From Deinococcus seoulensis (GTDB lineage: Bacteria; Deinococcota; Deinococci; Deinococcales; Deinococcaceae), in contig NZ_BMQM01000002.1 in assembly GCF_014648115.1 (NCBI RefSeq), positions 186,001 through 250,000 on the forward strand: a stretch of DNA of 64,000 nt, written 5' to 3'. The notes beneath the pieces were generated by a model. The model made no database searches. It was not told the DNA's origin and saw only the letters and a program-made list of their open reading frames with translations. Shown here in pieces: positions 50,366 to 63,823 of the stretch; the first letter of the stretch is position 1, and each line of letters starts with the position of its first letter. The position numbers and the translations under genes are program-made.

Positions 50366-50776
50366 ATGACGGCGCCCCTCTCGCTGACCACGGGCGGCAG
50401 CCTGTACGACCGGATCGGGCCGGACGCGCTGGCCGCCCTGGTGTCCCGCTTCTACGATCTCGTGGCCCGGGAGCCCCTGCTGACGCCGATCTTCCCGGCG
50501 GACCTGACCCTGACCGCCGAGAAGCAACTGGCGTTCCTGAGCGGCTTTCTGGGCGGCCCGCCGCTGTACCACCAGCGGTTCGGGCACCCCCGGTTGCGGG
50601 CGCGGCACCTGCCGTTCACGATCACTCCGGCGCGCGCGCAGGCGTGGCTGTCGTGCATGCGGGCCGCGCTGGACGCCACGCCCGAGATCGGCGCGGAGGA
50701 CGGGCAGGAACTGTTCACGGCGCTGTCGCGGGTGGCGACGCACATGGTGAACGCCCCGGAAGGCGCGCAGACCTGA
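50366..50776 (+). CDS. Group II truncated haemoglobin, 136 aa
   Basis: The 2-over-2 globin core is clear: Tyr at B10 (Y30 in SRFYD), LSGFLGGPPLYHQRFGHPRLRARHLPF with the proximal haem His at H81, and the group II Trp at G8 (W94 in AQAWLSCM). Group II trHbs bind O2 or NO and are tied to oxidative or nitrosative stress. The length is right. ATG 50366 is leaderless. Confidence 0.9.
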   Translation: MTAPLSLTTGGSLYDRIGPDALAALVSRFYDLVAREPLLTPIFPADLTLTAEKQLAFLSGFLGGPPLYHQRFGHPRLRARHLPFTITPARAQAWLSCMRAALDATPEIGAEDGQELFTALSRVATHMVNAPEGAQT

Positions 50777-50789
50777 GCGGCGCGGCAAC

Positions 50790-50818
50790 TTGGACAACTC
50801 TTTGCATTTGACTAGTAG
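50790..50818 (+). promoter_or_regulatory. Candidate promoter upstream of aroF
   Basis: TTGGAC (50790-50795) and TAGTAG (50813-50818) are separated by exactly 17 bp. A transcript from here would have a leader of about 35 nt. Confidence 0.35.
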
Positions 50819-50847
50819 GGTTCGTGCGCGTTCATGGGCCTGTTTTC

Positions 50848-50853
50848 TACACT
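50848..50853 (+). promoter_or_regulatory. -10 box TACACT of aroF (leaderless)
   Basis: TACACT lies 7 nt before the ATG at 50861; it competes with the promoter at 50790-50818 as the aroF start site. Confidence 0.5.
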
Positions 50854-50860
50854 GCTCGTC

Positions 50861-51955
<1,095 letters not shown>

Positions 51956-52089
51956 TACGGACTCCGATGGAATGGTTTGCAAAAACCGTTCCATCCGAGC
52001 GGACGCGAGCAGGAGAGAAACGGGTTCCGGGCGTGGAGTTAGCAACCCGGTGCTGTCCCGGGTTGTTAACGAAACAGACGGAATCCGTA
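51956..52089 (+). mobile_element. MITE-like interspersed repeat, copy C
   Basis: This 134-bp copy has ends TACGGACTCCG (51956-51966) and CGGAATCCGTA (52079-52089). Direct repeats TGA flank it at 51953-51955, which is the aroF stop codon, and 52090-52092. The two internal hairpins, 51966-51978 with 51983-51995 and 52038-52050 with 52058-52070, differ in sequence from copy A at paired positions but keep pairing. A further TACGGA begins right after the right TGA, at 52093-52098. Confidence 0.88.
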
Positions 52090-52120
52090 TGATACGGACC
52101 CTGACAACGCCACTCTGAAA

Positions 52121-52155
52121 GCGCCCGCCCGGCATCTTGACCGGGCGGGCGTTTT
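52121..52155. terminator. Terminator between aroF and the 52169 gene
   Basis: CGCCCGCCCGG (52122-52132) pairs with CCGGGCGGGCG (52141-52151), loop 8 nt, followed by TTTTGCG on the plus strand. On the minus strand a CTTTCAG follows, so it may be bidirectional. Confidence 0.85.
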
Positions 52156-52168
52156 GCGTGGCGCGAAC

Positions 52169-52747
52169 TCAGCTGGGCGCGACTTCGCGGGTGTGGCGGG
52201 TGTCGGTGGCGGGGCCGGTCAGGGGGAAGGTGTGGAGTTCCTGCACCTCGCCGCGTTCCTCGCGGGTCAGGCTCAGGGCCTGCACGGTGAAGCTGGTCAG
52301 GGGCGGCGTGTACTGCTGCACCTCGTTCCAGAGGTACTCGGCGGCCCAGGGCAGGACGCCCAGCGCCAGGGTCAGGTGCGGGCGGTACAGGTCGCCGTCG
52401 TACTGCGCGCGACTGGACGGCCCGATTTGCATGCAGCGTTCGTGCAGGGCGCGCAGGTCGCTGCTCAGGTGGCATTCCAGGAAGATCACGCCCTGAAGCT
52501 GTTTCCAGCCCTTGACGTGGACGGTCAGTTCACTCTGGCCGCGCAGGGCCTCCCGGCACGCCAGGACGAGTTCCGGGCCGCTCAGGGGCGTCTGGAACGG
52601 CGCGCGGATGTTCAGGTGCGGCAGGCCGAACCCGCTGACGTTCAGGCGTTTCTGGGTGCGGCGCATCCAGGTGTCCAGCGCCTCGGGGGGCCACGCGACG
52701 ATGGAGTGCAGCGCGCCGGGTGCGGGGTCGGCCCTGGGTGTGGTCAT
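52169..52747 (-). CDS. 2H phosphoesterase/2'-5' RNA ligase family protein, 192 aa
   Basis: Two histidine motifs of the 2H superfamily are present, H44-L-N in LPHLNIRAPF and H124-L-T in RPHLTLALG, at the spacing of LigT-type enzymes. The first has Asn where Ser or Thr is usual, so activity may be altered. These enzymes open 2',3'-cyclic phosphates or join RNA ends. Its start overlaps the stop of the Fe-S regulator gene (ATGA), so it is the last gene of that operon. Confidence 0.8.
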   Translation of the reverse strand: MTTPRADPAPGALHSIVAWPPEALDTWMRRTQKRLNVSGFGLPHLNIRAPFQTPLSGPELVLACREALRGQSELTVHVKGWKQLQGVIFLECHLSSDLRALHERCMQIGPSSRAQYDGDLYRPHLTLALGVLPWAAEYLWNEVQQYTPPLTSFTVQALSLTREERGEVQELHTFPLTGPATDTRHTREVAPS

Positions 52748-53396
52748 GGGGCGGCGGGACCGATGCGGTAGCGGCAGTTGCCCTGCCCGCAGGCCATGCG
52801 GGTCTCACGTTCCACCGGGACGCCCAGCAGCGCGGCGTACAGGGTTTCCTCGGCGGCGCACAGTTGCGCGTACTGCCGCGCGACGGTCAGGTTGGGGCAG
52901 TTGCGCTGCGTGAAGTACCACTGCTCGCCTTCCTGGTGGACCACGGCGTCGAAGCCGTGCCGGTTCAGGCGGTTGACGAGGCCCTGCACGCGCTCTCCCA
53001 GCGGCAGGTTGGCCGGGACGTCCTGCTCGAAGTGCGAGATGATCTCGTTGTTGCGGGCGTCCAGGACTTTCAGGACGGCGCCCTCGCCGAACAGGCCCTC
53101 GATGTGCCGCAGGACGTCCACGCACAGGCTGGAGTACGTCTTCGGGAAGGCGGCCTCGCCGCGCTCGGTCAGCACGAACACGTGCTGGGGTCGGCCCCGC
53201 CCGCCGGGACGCTCGGTGCGCGCCTCGATCAGTCCCTGTTCCTGAAGGTCGCACAGGTGACGGCGGGCGGCGGGCACGCTGACGTCCAGGGCCTGCGCGA
53301 GGTCCTGCGCGGTCTGCGGGCCGTGGCGTTTCACGAGTTCCAGCAGCCGTGTCTTGGTGCGTTCCGGCGCGGCGGGTGGGGCGGCGGTCGGGGCGC

Positions 53397-53400
<4 letters not shown>
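52744..53400 (-). CDS. Winged-helix regulator with C-terminal Cys motif (SufR-like), 218 aa
   Basis: Residues 14-75 form a winged helix-turn-helix (ELVKRHGPQTAQDLAQALDVSVPAARRHL) and the C-terminal half has C168, C181, C204 and C209, with the first two 12 residues apart as in SufR-type [Fe-S] regulators. It is therefore likely to sense iron-sulfur cluster or redox state and control suf-like or neighbouring genes. It overlaps the Mrp gene by 4 nt and the 2H gene by 4 nt, which ties it to an Fe-S carrier. Confidence 0.85.
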
Positions 53401-54461
<1,061 letters not shown>

Positions 54462-54590
54462 ATCCCGCAATTAGTAGCGCATACGCGGGGGCGCGGCAAG
54501 CCACGCCGTCACAGTACGCTCATGCGGCCCGTGCCTGCCCGCTCGGGGCGCGGCCGGTGAAGTGCGCGTGTAGGCGGGCGCAGAGGCCCG

Positions 54591-54596
54591 TATACT
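54591..54596 (+). promoter_or_regulatory. -10 box TATACT (leaderless gene at 54604)
   Basis: TATACT lies 7 nt before the GTG at 54604. Confidence 0.6.
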
Positions 54597-54603
54597 GACC
54601 GGC

Positions 54604-56856
54604 GTGAAGCCCATTGGCCCTTACGTGGCCGCCCGCGAACTGCCGGGCCGGACAGGCAGTCCGGTCCGCACGCTGCGCGCCACGGACCGACTGACGGGCA
54701 TGCCGGTGCTGCTGCACGTGCTGCCCTACCCCCTGACCCTGCCGGAACTGCCGGACCATCCGGGCCTGCTGCCCGTCGTGGACAGCGGCGTGGACGGCGA
54801 GCAGGCCTACGTGGTGACCGAGTTGCCCCTTCAGGCCCGCCCCGCCGACGACGCCCTGCTGACCGCGCGCGGCGCGCTGGCCGCCCTGGGCGCCCTGCAC
54901 GAGCGCGGACTGACGCACGGCGGCCTGAACGCCGCGCAACTCTGGAGCGTGGACGGCCGCGTGCTGCTGGCCGGGGCGGGCCTGCCCTGGGGCGGCGAGC
55001 CGCTGCCCAGCGACGACCTGTACGCGCTGGGCGTGATTCTCGCGGAGATGGGTCACCTGCCTGAGGCGCTGCGCCCACTGACCGAGCAGCCCGGCCATCT
55101 GAGCGCCGTGGCGGCCCTGGCCCGCCTGAACAGCGAGCAGGCCGCCCGGCCCGCACCGCAGACCCAGGCCGCACACGGGCCGGACGTACCAGAGCAGATC
55201 GCACCAGCGCAGGAGGCGTCCGGAGCAGGTGCGACCGGGCCGGAGCCGTCCGTGGCGGAGGCGTCCGGGCAGGAGCCTCCCGCCGGAGCCGTCAGCGCCG
55301 GGCCGCAGGACTCCCCTGCCCCGCCAGCAGTTCAGACACCGCTGACCCGGACGCCACTGCTGCGCGGTCGGGGCGGCTCGAAACGCGGACGGCAGGGCCG
55401 CAGGGACGCGAACGCCTCTGCCCTGCCCGCGCCGACGCAACCGGCCCCAACTGAATCAACCCCATCTGATTCTCTGGCCGGGTCTGTTCCAGCCGAGCCC
55501 GCGCCGCCCGCGCCGCTGCCCGTGATGGACTGGTCGGCGGGGCCAGTGAGCGCGCCGCACGACGGTTCTCCCATTGTCCTCGGACCTGTCGGGCCGGAAA
55601 CAACTGAGCTGGAACCCACTGGGCCGGACCCCGCTGAGCTGGACCCTGCCGGGCCGGAATCGAGCGGGCCGGGCGACAGTGACCGCGAGGCGACCGCCGA
55701 CACGCCGCCCGCCGGGTTACCGGAACCTGAACGTCCCGGGACTGAACGGCCGGAATCCGGCGTGATGCCCAGTGCGTCCGTGCCCAGTGCACCCGTGCCC
55801 AGTGCACCCGTGCCCAGTGCACCCGTGCCCAGTGCACCCGTGCCCGGCGCTCCTGCCCCGGCGGCGGGTGGGCCGGAGACTCCGCAGGAGCGGCGGCGAC
55901 GGCAGAACGAGGAGCGGCGCGCGCAGGCCATGCTGGACGCGCAGGCGGCAGCGGCGCGCAAGGCCAGGCGCCTGCGCGAAGAGCGGGCCCAGCGACTGGC
56001 GGAGAGCGGCGGTGACGCGCCCATTCAGATCGGGGGCGGCCCGGTGGTCGGTGGGGCGGTGGTCGGTGGGGTGGTCGGCACTGCGCCGGGAGCGGTCCTG
56101 GGCACGGTGCTGGGTGACGATGACCTGCCCGCCTGGGACGGCCCGCCCGTGGACGGTGAGGCCGCGCCGCGCCCGCAACTGCGGATGCGGGACGTGGACC
56201 GCCTGCCGCCGGGCCTGCGCCGCGAGCCGCTGCCGGAACCCGAGCCGGAACCGGCCCCGCGCCTCCCGGCCCGCCGCGCGCCGGGCGACCCGATCCGCAT
56301 CGGGTGGGACGAGGACGATTCCTGGCGGGTGGTGCGCGAGGTTCCCGTCCCGCCGGAACGGCCGCGCCGGCGCCTGCCCCGCTGGACACTGCTGGTGGTC
56401 GCGGCCGCGCTGCTGCTGGGCGGCGCGTGGTGGGCGCTGAGCGCCCTGCCCGGACGCACGCCTGCCCGGCAGGTCACGCCGCAGAACGACGCCCGGCAGC
56501 CCGAACCTCGACAGCCGGGGGGTGAGTCGACGACGTCCGCGCCCGCGACGGCGACTGACGGTGCCAGTGCCGGGGGCGCCATTGCTGAGGCTGGCAGTCA
56601 GGCCGATCCGGCGTGCTGCGAGGTCGAGTTCCGGTTGCTGGGCGCGCAGGGCCGCACGGTGGCCCTGACGGTGGAGGCCGCGCCGCCCGGAGCGGATCTC
56701 ACGCCGGGCGAGTCGCTGGGCCGCGCGCCGGGCACCGTGCGCTTTCCGCTGCCCGGCACGTACCGCCTGAGGACCAGTATCAGCGGGTACGCGCCGGCCA
56801 GCCTGAGCGTCACGGTGCCCACCACGAAACCGAAGATCATCGATCTGGGCAACTGA
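54604..56856 (+). CDS. Degenerate Ser/Thr kinase-like membrane protein, 750 aa
   Basis: Residues 1-155 resemble a Ser/Thr kinase: IGPYVAARELPG as glycine-loop region, LHERGLTHGGLNAAQLW in place of the HRDxKxxN loop, LAGAG instead of DFG, and DDLYALGVILAEM as the APE-proximal helix. The catalytic Lys (VLLHVL, not VAIKVL), HRD Asp and DFG Asp are all missing, so it is probably a pseudokinase. About 300 residues of Pro/Ala/Glu linker follow, including five 15-bp repeats (55765-55839), then one membrane segment (about 595-615) and a C-terminal PEGA-like domain (GTVRFPLPGTYRLRTSISGYAPASLSVTV). GTG 54604 is leaderless. Its TGA stop flanks repeat copy D. Confidence 0.8.
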   Translation: MKPIGPYVAARELPGRTGSPVRTLRATDRLTGMPVLLHVLPYPLTLPELPDHPGLLPVVDSGVDGEQAYVVTELPLQARPADDALLTARGALAALGALHERGLTHGGLNAAQLWSVDGRVLLAGAGLPWGGEPLPSDDLYALGVILAEMGHLPEALRPLTEQPGHLSAVAALARLNSEQAARPAPQTQAAHGPDVPEQIAPAQEASGAGATGPEPSVAEASGQEPPAGAVSAGPQDSPAPPAVQTPLTRTPLLRGRGGSKRGRQGRRDANASALPAPTQPAPTESTPSDSLAGSVPAEPAPPAPLPVMDWSAGPVSAPHDGSPIVLGPVGPETTELEPTGPDPAELDPAGPESSGPGDSDREATADTPPAGLPEPERPGTERPESGVMPSASVPSAPVPSAPVPSAPVPSAPVPGAPAPAAGGPETPQERRRRQNEERRAQAMLDAQAAAARKARRLREERAQRLAESGGDAPIQIGGGPVVGGAVVGGVVGTAPGAVLGTVLGDDDLPAWDGPPVDGEAAPRPQLRMRDVDRLPPGLRREPLPEPEPEPAPRLPARRAPGDPIRIGWDEDDSWRVVREVPVPPERPRRRLPRWTLLVVAAALLLGGAWWALSALPGRTPARQVTPQNDARQPEPRQPGGESTTSAPATATDGASAGGAIAEAGSQADPACCEVEFRLLGAQGRTVALTVEAAPPGADLTPGESLGRAPGTVRFPLPGTYRLRTSISGYAPASLSVTVPTTKPKIIDLGN
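55765..55839 (+). repeat. Five 15-bp tandem units in the pseudokinase linker
   Basis: Units begin at 55765, 55780, 55795, 55810 and 55825; the last four are identical and encode Val-Pro-Ser-Ala-Pro. The first is diverged. Confidence 0.85.
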
Positions 56857-57001
56857 TACGGACTCTGACTTGAATGGCTTGTAAAGCCGCTGGGTCCGAG
56901 CGGATGCGAGTAGGAGAGAAACGCCCCTCCGGACGTGGAGTTGACAGAGTTGACAGATCGGTGGTGTTCCGATCTGTTAACGAAACAAACGGCAGTCCGT
57001 A
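56857..57001 (+). mobile_element. MITE-like interspersed repeat, copy D
   Basis: This 145-bp copy starts TACGGACTCTG at 56857, and ends GGCAGTCCGTA at 57001. Direct repeats TGA flank it at 56854-56856, the stop codon of the pseudokinase gene, and 57002-57004. The ACAGATCGG/CCGATCTGT hairpin is kept, with a short duplication GTTGACAGA before it; the first hairpin is partly degraded. It ends 60 nt before guaA and may affect its upstream region. Confidence 0.87.
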
Positions 57002-57061
57002 TGAATTCCCTGGGTATGGGATTCCCGTGTTCTCGCAGGTCCGTGTGACACAATCAGGGTG

Positions 57062-58579
<1,518 letters not shown>

Positions 58580-58597
58580 CCCGCTGAAGCGACACAG

Positions 58598-58638
58598 GCA
58601 GGAGGCCCCCACCCGTATCAGCGGTGGGGGCCTCCTGC
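58598..58638. terminator. Terminator between convergent guaA and 58655 gene
   Basis: A perfect 16-bp stem (58598-58613 with 58623-58638) with a 9-nt loop and following TTAAT. It can serve both genes. Confidence 0.75.
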
Positions 58639-58641
58639 TTA

Positions 58642-58654
58642 ATCGGAGTGCGTA
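58642..58654. mobile_element. Second 13-bp remnant of the MITE-like repeat
   Basis: ATCGGAGTGCGTA is flanked by TTA at 58639-58641 and 58655-58657, the latter being the TAA stop codon of the minus-strand gene. It matches the fused-end remnant in 10 of 13 positions; the first bases also fit the interior end of copy A, so it could instead be a truncated element. Confidence 0.5.
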
Positions 58655-59254
58655 TTACTTCTTCTTCAGCAGGGCCACGTAGGCTTTCAGCTGCTCGGCC
58701 GTGCGTTCCTGTTTGAAGGGGTTGAACTGTCCGGGCTGCCCGCCCTGTCCGTTCTGACCCTGGGCGTTCTGCCCGCCGCTGCGGTTACCGCCGAAGCCGC
58801 CCACGCCGCCGGGCAGGCCGGGAATGCGGGTTCCGGCGTTCTGGCCGCTGCTCTGACGCTGGGCGCGCTGCGCTTCGCGTTCCTTCTCGGCTTTCAGGAA
58901 CAGGCCGTCCAGCGCCGTGAGTTGCTTGGCGGTCAGGATCTTATCCTCGATCTGCGTGAGGTACTTCTTCGCGTCGTTGGGCTGCACGGCCGCCGCCTTC
59001 TGAAGGGTGGTCAGGATGGGAAGCAGTTGCGCGGCCTGCGCCTTGGTCAGGGCGGTGGCCCTGTTCTTCTCGAGGTCCGGGAGCAGGCGCACGGTCTGCG
59101 CGAGGTCCGTGATAGGTTGCATGGCTTTCATGCGGGCCTGCATTTCCGGGGTCATCTGGCGCTGGCCGGTCTGCTGCGCCGAGGCGGCGCCCAGGGTCAG
59201 GGCGGTCAGGGTGAGGGCGGCGGGAACGAGGCGGGCGGGAAGGGTCTTGTTCAT
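58655..59254 (-). CDS. Secreted helical protein of unknown function, 199 aa
   Basis: A signal peptide (1-26) is followed by a helical region rich in Lys, Gln and Leu (about 30-125) and a Gly/Asn/Gln-rich flexible segment (about 137-175), ending KKK. The helical part is reminiscent of LTxxQ/Spy-type periplasmic proteins (RATALTKAQAAQLLPILTTLQKA) but the match is loose. It is the last gene of the efflux operon, 18 nt after the permease, with AAGGAG upstream. It may assist export or sense envelope stress. Confidence 0.7.
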   Translation of the reverse strand: MNKTLPARLVPAALTLTALTLGAASAQQTGQRQMTPEMQARMKAMQPITDLAQTVRLLPDLEKNRATALTKAQAAQLLPILTTLQKAAAVQPNDAKKYLTQIEDKILTAKQLTALDGLFLKAEKEREAQRAQRQSSGQNAGTRIPGLPGGVGGFGGNRSGGQNAQGQNGQGGQPGQFNPFKQERTAEQLKAYVALLKKK

Positions 59255-59272
59255 GGTGGATCTCCTTGAGGG

Positions 59273-60604
59273 TTACTCGTAACGAAGGGAATCGACGGGG
59301 TCGAGGCGGGCGGCGCGGGCGGCCGGGTAGTACCCGAAGAACACGCCGACCAGCGCGCTGAACAGGAACGCGACGATCATGGGGGTCGGGCTGAAGACCG
59401 GGGCGATGCCCGCGAGGTTCCCCAGGTACGCCACGCCCACGCCGAGCAGCATGCCGATCAGGCCGCCGCCGATGGACAGCAGGCTGGCCTCGACCAGGAA
59501 CTGCGTGAGGATGTCGCGCGGCTTGGCGCCCAGGGCCTTGCGGACGCCGATCTCGCGGGTGCGTTCCGTGACGGACACCAGCATGATGTTCATGATGCCG
59601 ATGCCGCCGACGAGCAGGCTGATCCCGGCGATCGCGCCGACGAGCAGGGTCAGGGTGCCGGTCACGCTGCTGAGGCTGGCGAGGCTGTCCGCCTGGTTCT
59701 GCACCTGGAAGTCGAGGTTGTCCGGGTCGGTCTGGTCGTGGCGGGTGCTGAGCAGGTCGGTCACGTCCGCCTGAAGCGCGGTGAGGTCGTCGGCGCTGAC
59801 TGCCTGGAGGTAGACGCTGCTGACGGTGGGTTCGCCGCCCGCGCTGTTGGTCCGCGCGAAGCGTTGCAGGTACGTGCCGAGCGGCACGAGCACCTGACTG
59901 TTGGCGTTCCCGAAGCCGCTGTTGCCCTTGTCGGGCAGGACGCCGGTCACGGTGAAGGACACGCTGCCCAGTCGGACCTTCTGCCCGATGGCCTGGTCGG
60001 GCGTCGCGTCCTCGCCCCACAGGTCGGTCAGGACCTGATGGCCGATCACGGCGACGCGTTTGCGGCTCCTGTTGTCGGCGTCCGTGAAGTACGCGCCGGT
60101 CTCGACCGGGCTGTTGCGCACCGTCTCGTAGGCGGGCCAGGTGCCGACCACGCTGGCCTGGGTGTTGGCGCTGCCGACCTTGGCCTGCACGTTGCTGTTC
60201 ACGGTGGGGGCCACGCCCGCCACGCGGTCCGGGAAGGCGGCGGCCAGCGCCTCGGCGTCCTTGACGGTGACGGTCTGCCGGGGGCCGGCGCGGACCAGGC
60301 TGCCGCCGCCGCCGCCACGGGCGCTCTGCACGGTCAGCAGGTTGGTGCCCAGACTCTCGAGGTTCTTGGTGACCCCGGCGGTGCTGCCCTGCCCGATGGC
60401 AGTCAGGGCGACGACGGCGGCCACGCCGATGATCACGCCCAGCGCCGTCAGGACCGAGCGCAGCGGGGTGCCCACGATGGCGCGCCACGCGATGGTGAAC
60501 GCGCCGCCCAGGCCGATACCGCCGCCCCGCCGGGGAGTGGCCGGGGCGGGCGCGGCGCGGTCGATGGTGGGCTGGTCGGGGGTGGGCTGGTCGGCGGCGG
60601 TCAC
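59273..60604 (-). CDS. MacB-like ABC permease, 443 aa
   Basis: Four membrane segments with a large extracytoplasmic loop between the first and second match the MacB_PCD/FtsX layout; the conserved FtsX-type segments TALGVIIGVAAVVALTAIGQG and IAGISLLVGGIGIMNIMLVSVTERTREIGVRKALGA are present. With the ATPase and adaptor it forms a mechanotransmission efflux system for drugs, toxins or peptides. GTG 60604 overlaps the ATPase stop by 4 nt. Confidence 0.92.
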   Translation of the reverse strand: MTAADQPTPDQPTIDRAAPAPATPRRGGGIGLGGAFTIAWRAIVGTPLRSVLTALGVIIGVAAVVALTAIGQGSTAGVTKNLESLGTNLLTVQSARGGGGGSLVRAGPRQTVTVKDAEALAAAFPDRVAGVAPTVNSNVQAKVGSANTQASVVGTWPAYETVRNSPVETGAYFTDADNRSRKRVAVIGHQVLTDLWGEDATPDQAIGQKVRLGSVSFTVTGVLPDKGNSGFGNANSQVLVPLGTYLQRFARTNSAGGEPTVSSVYLQAVSADDLTALQADVTDLLSTRHDQTDPDNLDFQVQNQADSLASLSSVTGTLTLLVGAIAGISLLVGGIGIMNIMLVSVTERTREIGVRKALGAKPRDILTQFLVEASLLSIGGGLIGMLLGVGVAYLGNLAGIAPVFSPTPMIVAFLFSALVGVFFGYYPAARAARLDPVDSLRYE

Positions 60605-61368
60605 GGCTGCCCTCCGGTCAGGTGGGGCGCGGTGTGGGCGGGCGCGTGAGGCATGGACGTGCGGGGCGTCTGGCGGCGGTCGGATTCGATCACTCCGTCA
60701 CGCACGCGGATGACCCGCTCGGCGTACGCGCCGATGTCGTCCTCGTGCGTGACGATCACGACGGTGGTGCCCTCGGCGTGCAGGGCGCCGAACAGGGCCA
60801 TGACCTCCTCGCTGGTGCGGGTGTCGAGGTTGCCTGTGGGTTCGTCGGCCAGCAGCAGGCGCGGGCTGCCCGCCAGGGCGCGGGCGACGGCCACACGCTG
60901 TTTCTGCCCGCCGCTGATCTGGCTGGGCAGGTTGCGGGCCTTGTCGGCCAGTCCCACGCGCCCCAGGACCTGCATGGCCCGCTCGCGGCGTTCGCGGGGC
61001 GGCACGCCGGCGTACGTGAGGGGCACCTCGACGTTCTCGACGAGACTCAGGCGCGGCAGCAGGTGAAAGGCCTGGAACACGAAACCGATGTCGGTGTTGC
61101 GGGCCTCGGCGCGTTCGTTCTCGCTGAGGGTGGTCACGTCCCGCCCGGCCAGCCGGTACGAGCCGCTGCTGGGCCGGTCGAGCAGCCCGATGACCTGCAT
61201 CAGGGTGGTCTTGCCGCTGCCCGAGGGGCCCATCAGGGCGACCATCTCGCCCTGCGCGATCTGCACGCTGACGCCCTTGAGGGCCTCGAAGATCACGTCG
61301 CCCTGCTCGTACACCTTGCGCACGTCGCGGATGTCCACGACCGGACCGGCGGTCTGCGCGGCACTCAC
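60601..61368 (-). CDS. MacB/LolD-type ABC ATP-binding protein, 255 aa
   Basis: Walker A GPSGSGKTTL, the Q-loop FVFQAFHLLPRL, signature ISGGQKQRVAVARAL, Walker B LLLADEPTGNLD and switch THEDD are all intact. The N-terminal DVRKVYEQGD is typical of the LolCDE/MacB group, whose ATPases drive a pump without transporting through their own domain. It overlaps the adaptor gene upstream and the permease gene downstream by 4 nt each. Confidence 0.93.
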   Translation of the reverse strand: MSAAQTAGPVVDIRDVRKVYEQGDVIFEALKGVSVQIAQGEMVALMGPSGSGKTTLMQVIGLLDRPSSGSYRLAGRDVTTLSENERAEARNTDIGFVFQAFHLLPRLSLVENVEVPLTYAGVPPRERRERAMQVLGRVGLADKARNLPSQISGGQKQRVAVARALAGSPRLLLADEPTGNLDTRTSEEVMALFGALHAEGTTVVIVTHEDDIGAYAERVIRVRDGVIESDRRQTPRTSMPHAPAHTAPHLTGGQP

Positions 61369-62734
61369 GGCGCGCCCCCGCCGAAGCCGCCGGCAGGCGG
61401 GCCGCCCGTCCCGAAACCGCCCTGGCTGTTCTGACGGTTCCCACTGCCCGTACCGGTGGTGCGGGCCGCGCCGGGCACGACGACCTGCTGTCCGGCTTCC
61501 AGGCCGCTGGTGATGACCGTGTTCGTGCCGTCGGTCGCGCCGGTCTCCACGCGGATGCGTTCGGGTTCCGCGCCCTGCCCGGCGGGCAGTTCCACGTAAC
61601 TGCGGCCCCGCACGGTCTGAATGGCCTTGCTCGGCACGAGCAGGCCGGTTTCCTCGCTCTGGATGATCTCGGCCTCGGCGGTCATTCCGGCGCGCAGCTG
61701 CCCGTCGGGGTTGGGGAGCCCCACGGTGGCGGTGAACACGCTGATGCCGCTGCTCTGGGTTGCGCCGGGCGAGACGCGCACGACCTTGCCCGTGAAGGTC
61801 TGCCCGTCGAAGGCGTCCAGGGTGACCTCGGCGGTCTGTCCGGCCTGCACGCCGGCGATCTCGGTCTCGTCGATCTGCACGGGCAGGTTCAGGGTGGTGT
61901 CGTCCAGGACGGTCAGGATGGTCGCGCCGCTGTTCACGACGGTGCCCTCGGTGGCGGTGACGGTGCTGACCACCCCGGTGATGGGTGCGTACACCTTCAG
62001 GTCGGCGCGGTCCTGCTGCGCGGCCTTCAGGCTTTCCTGGGCCTGCTGCACCGCGATCTCCTGACTGCGGAGGTTCTGGGCGTCGCTGGTGCCGCCCGTG
62101 CCCGCCTGGGTCTGCGCGGCGCTCAGGCTGGCGCGGGCGCTGTCCACGCTCTGCTGGGCTTTCAGGACGGCTGACTGCGCGTCCGCCAGGGCCGAGGCGC
62201 TGAGTGCCCCGATGGCCGCCAGTTGCTGCTGGCCGTTCAGGGTGCGCTGGGCGTCCGTGAGGGTCTGCTGCGCCTGCGTGAGGGAATTCTGGGCGCCGGT
62301 GACGCTGCTCTGGCGCTGCGCGGCGCTGCTGGCCTGCGAGGCGCGCGTGGCGTCCAGTCCGGCGCGGGCCTTGTCGAGGTTTAGCTGCGCCGACGCCACG
62401 TTCTGCTCGACGGTGTCGCTGCTGAGGGTGGTGATCAGTTGCCCCCGCGTGACGCGCTCCCCGACGGCCGGGACCGCGCCGACCGTGGCGGTCAGGTCCG
62501 CGCCGACCGTGCGGGTCTGCGCGGCTTCCAGCGTGCCGGGACCGCTGACGGACACGCGGATCACGCCCTGCTGCGCGCGGGCGGTGCTGGTCGTGGCGAC
62601 GGCCTGGGCGGTGTCGGCGTTGCTGGCGCGGTACGCGACGGTCCCGCCGACCGCGCCGATCAGCAGCAGGCCACCCACGATCCAGGGCCAGCGGGCGCGG
62701 CGTGCCGGGCGGGCCGGGCGTGCGGACGCGGCGC

Positions 62735-62738
<4 letters not shown>
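61365..62738 (-). CDS. Periplasmic efflux adaptor (HlyD/MacA type), 457 aa
   Basis: An N-terminal membrane anchor (about residues 18-38) is followed by a lipoyl half, a long alpha-helical hairpin (about 110-245) and a second half with TGVVSTVTATEGTVVNSGATI and VQIDETEIAGVQAGQTAEVTLDAF; the C-terminus is Gly-rich. It links the inner-membrane permease to the TolC channel. It starts at GTG 62738 in a 4-nt overlap with the TolC gene. Confidence 0.9.
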
Positions 62739-63819
<1,081 letters not shown>

Positions 63820-63823
<4 letters not shown>

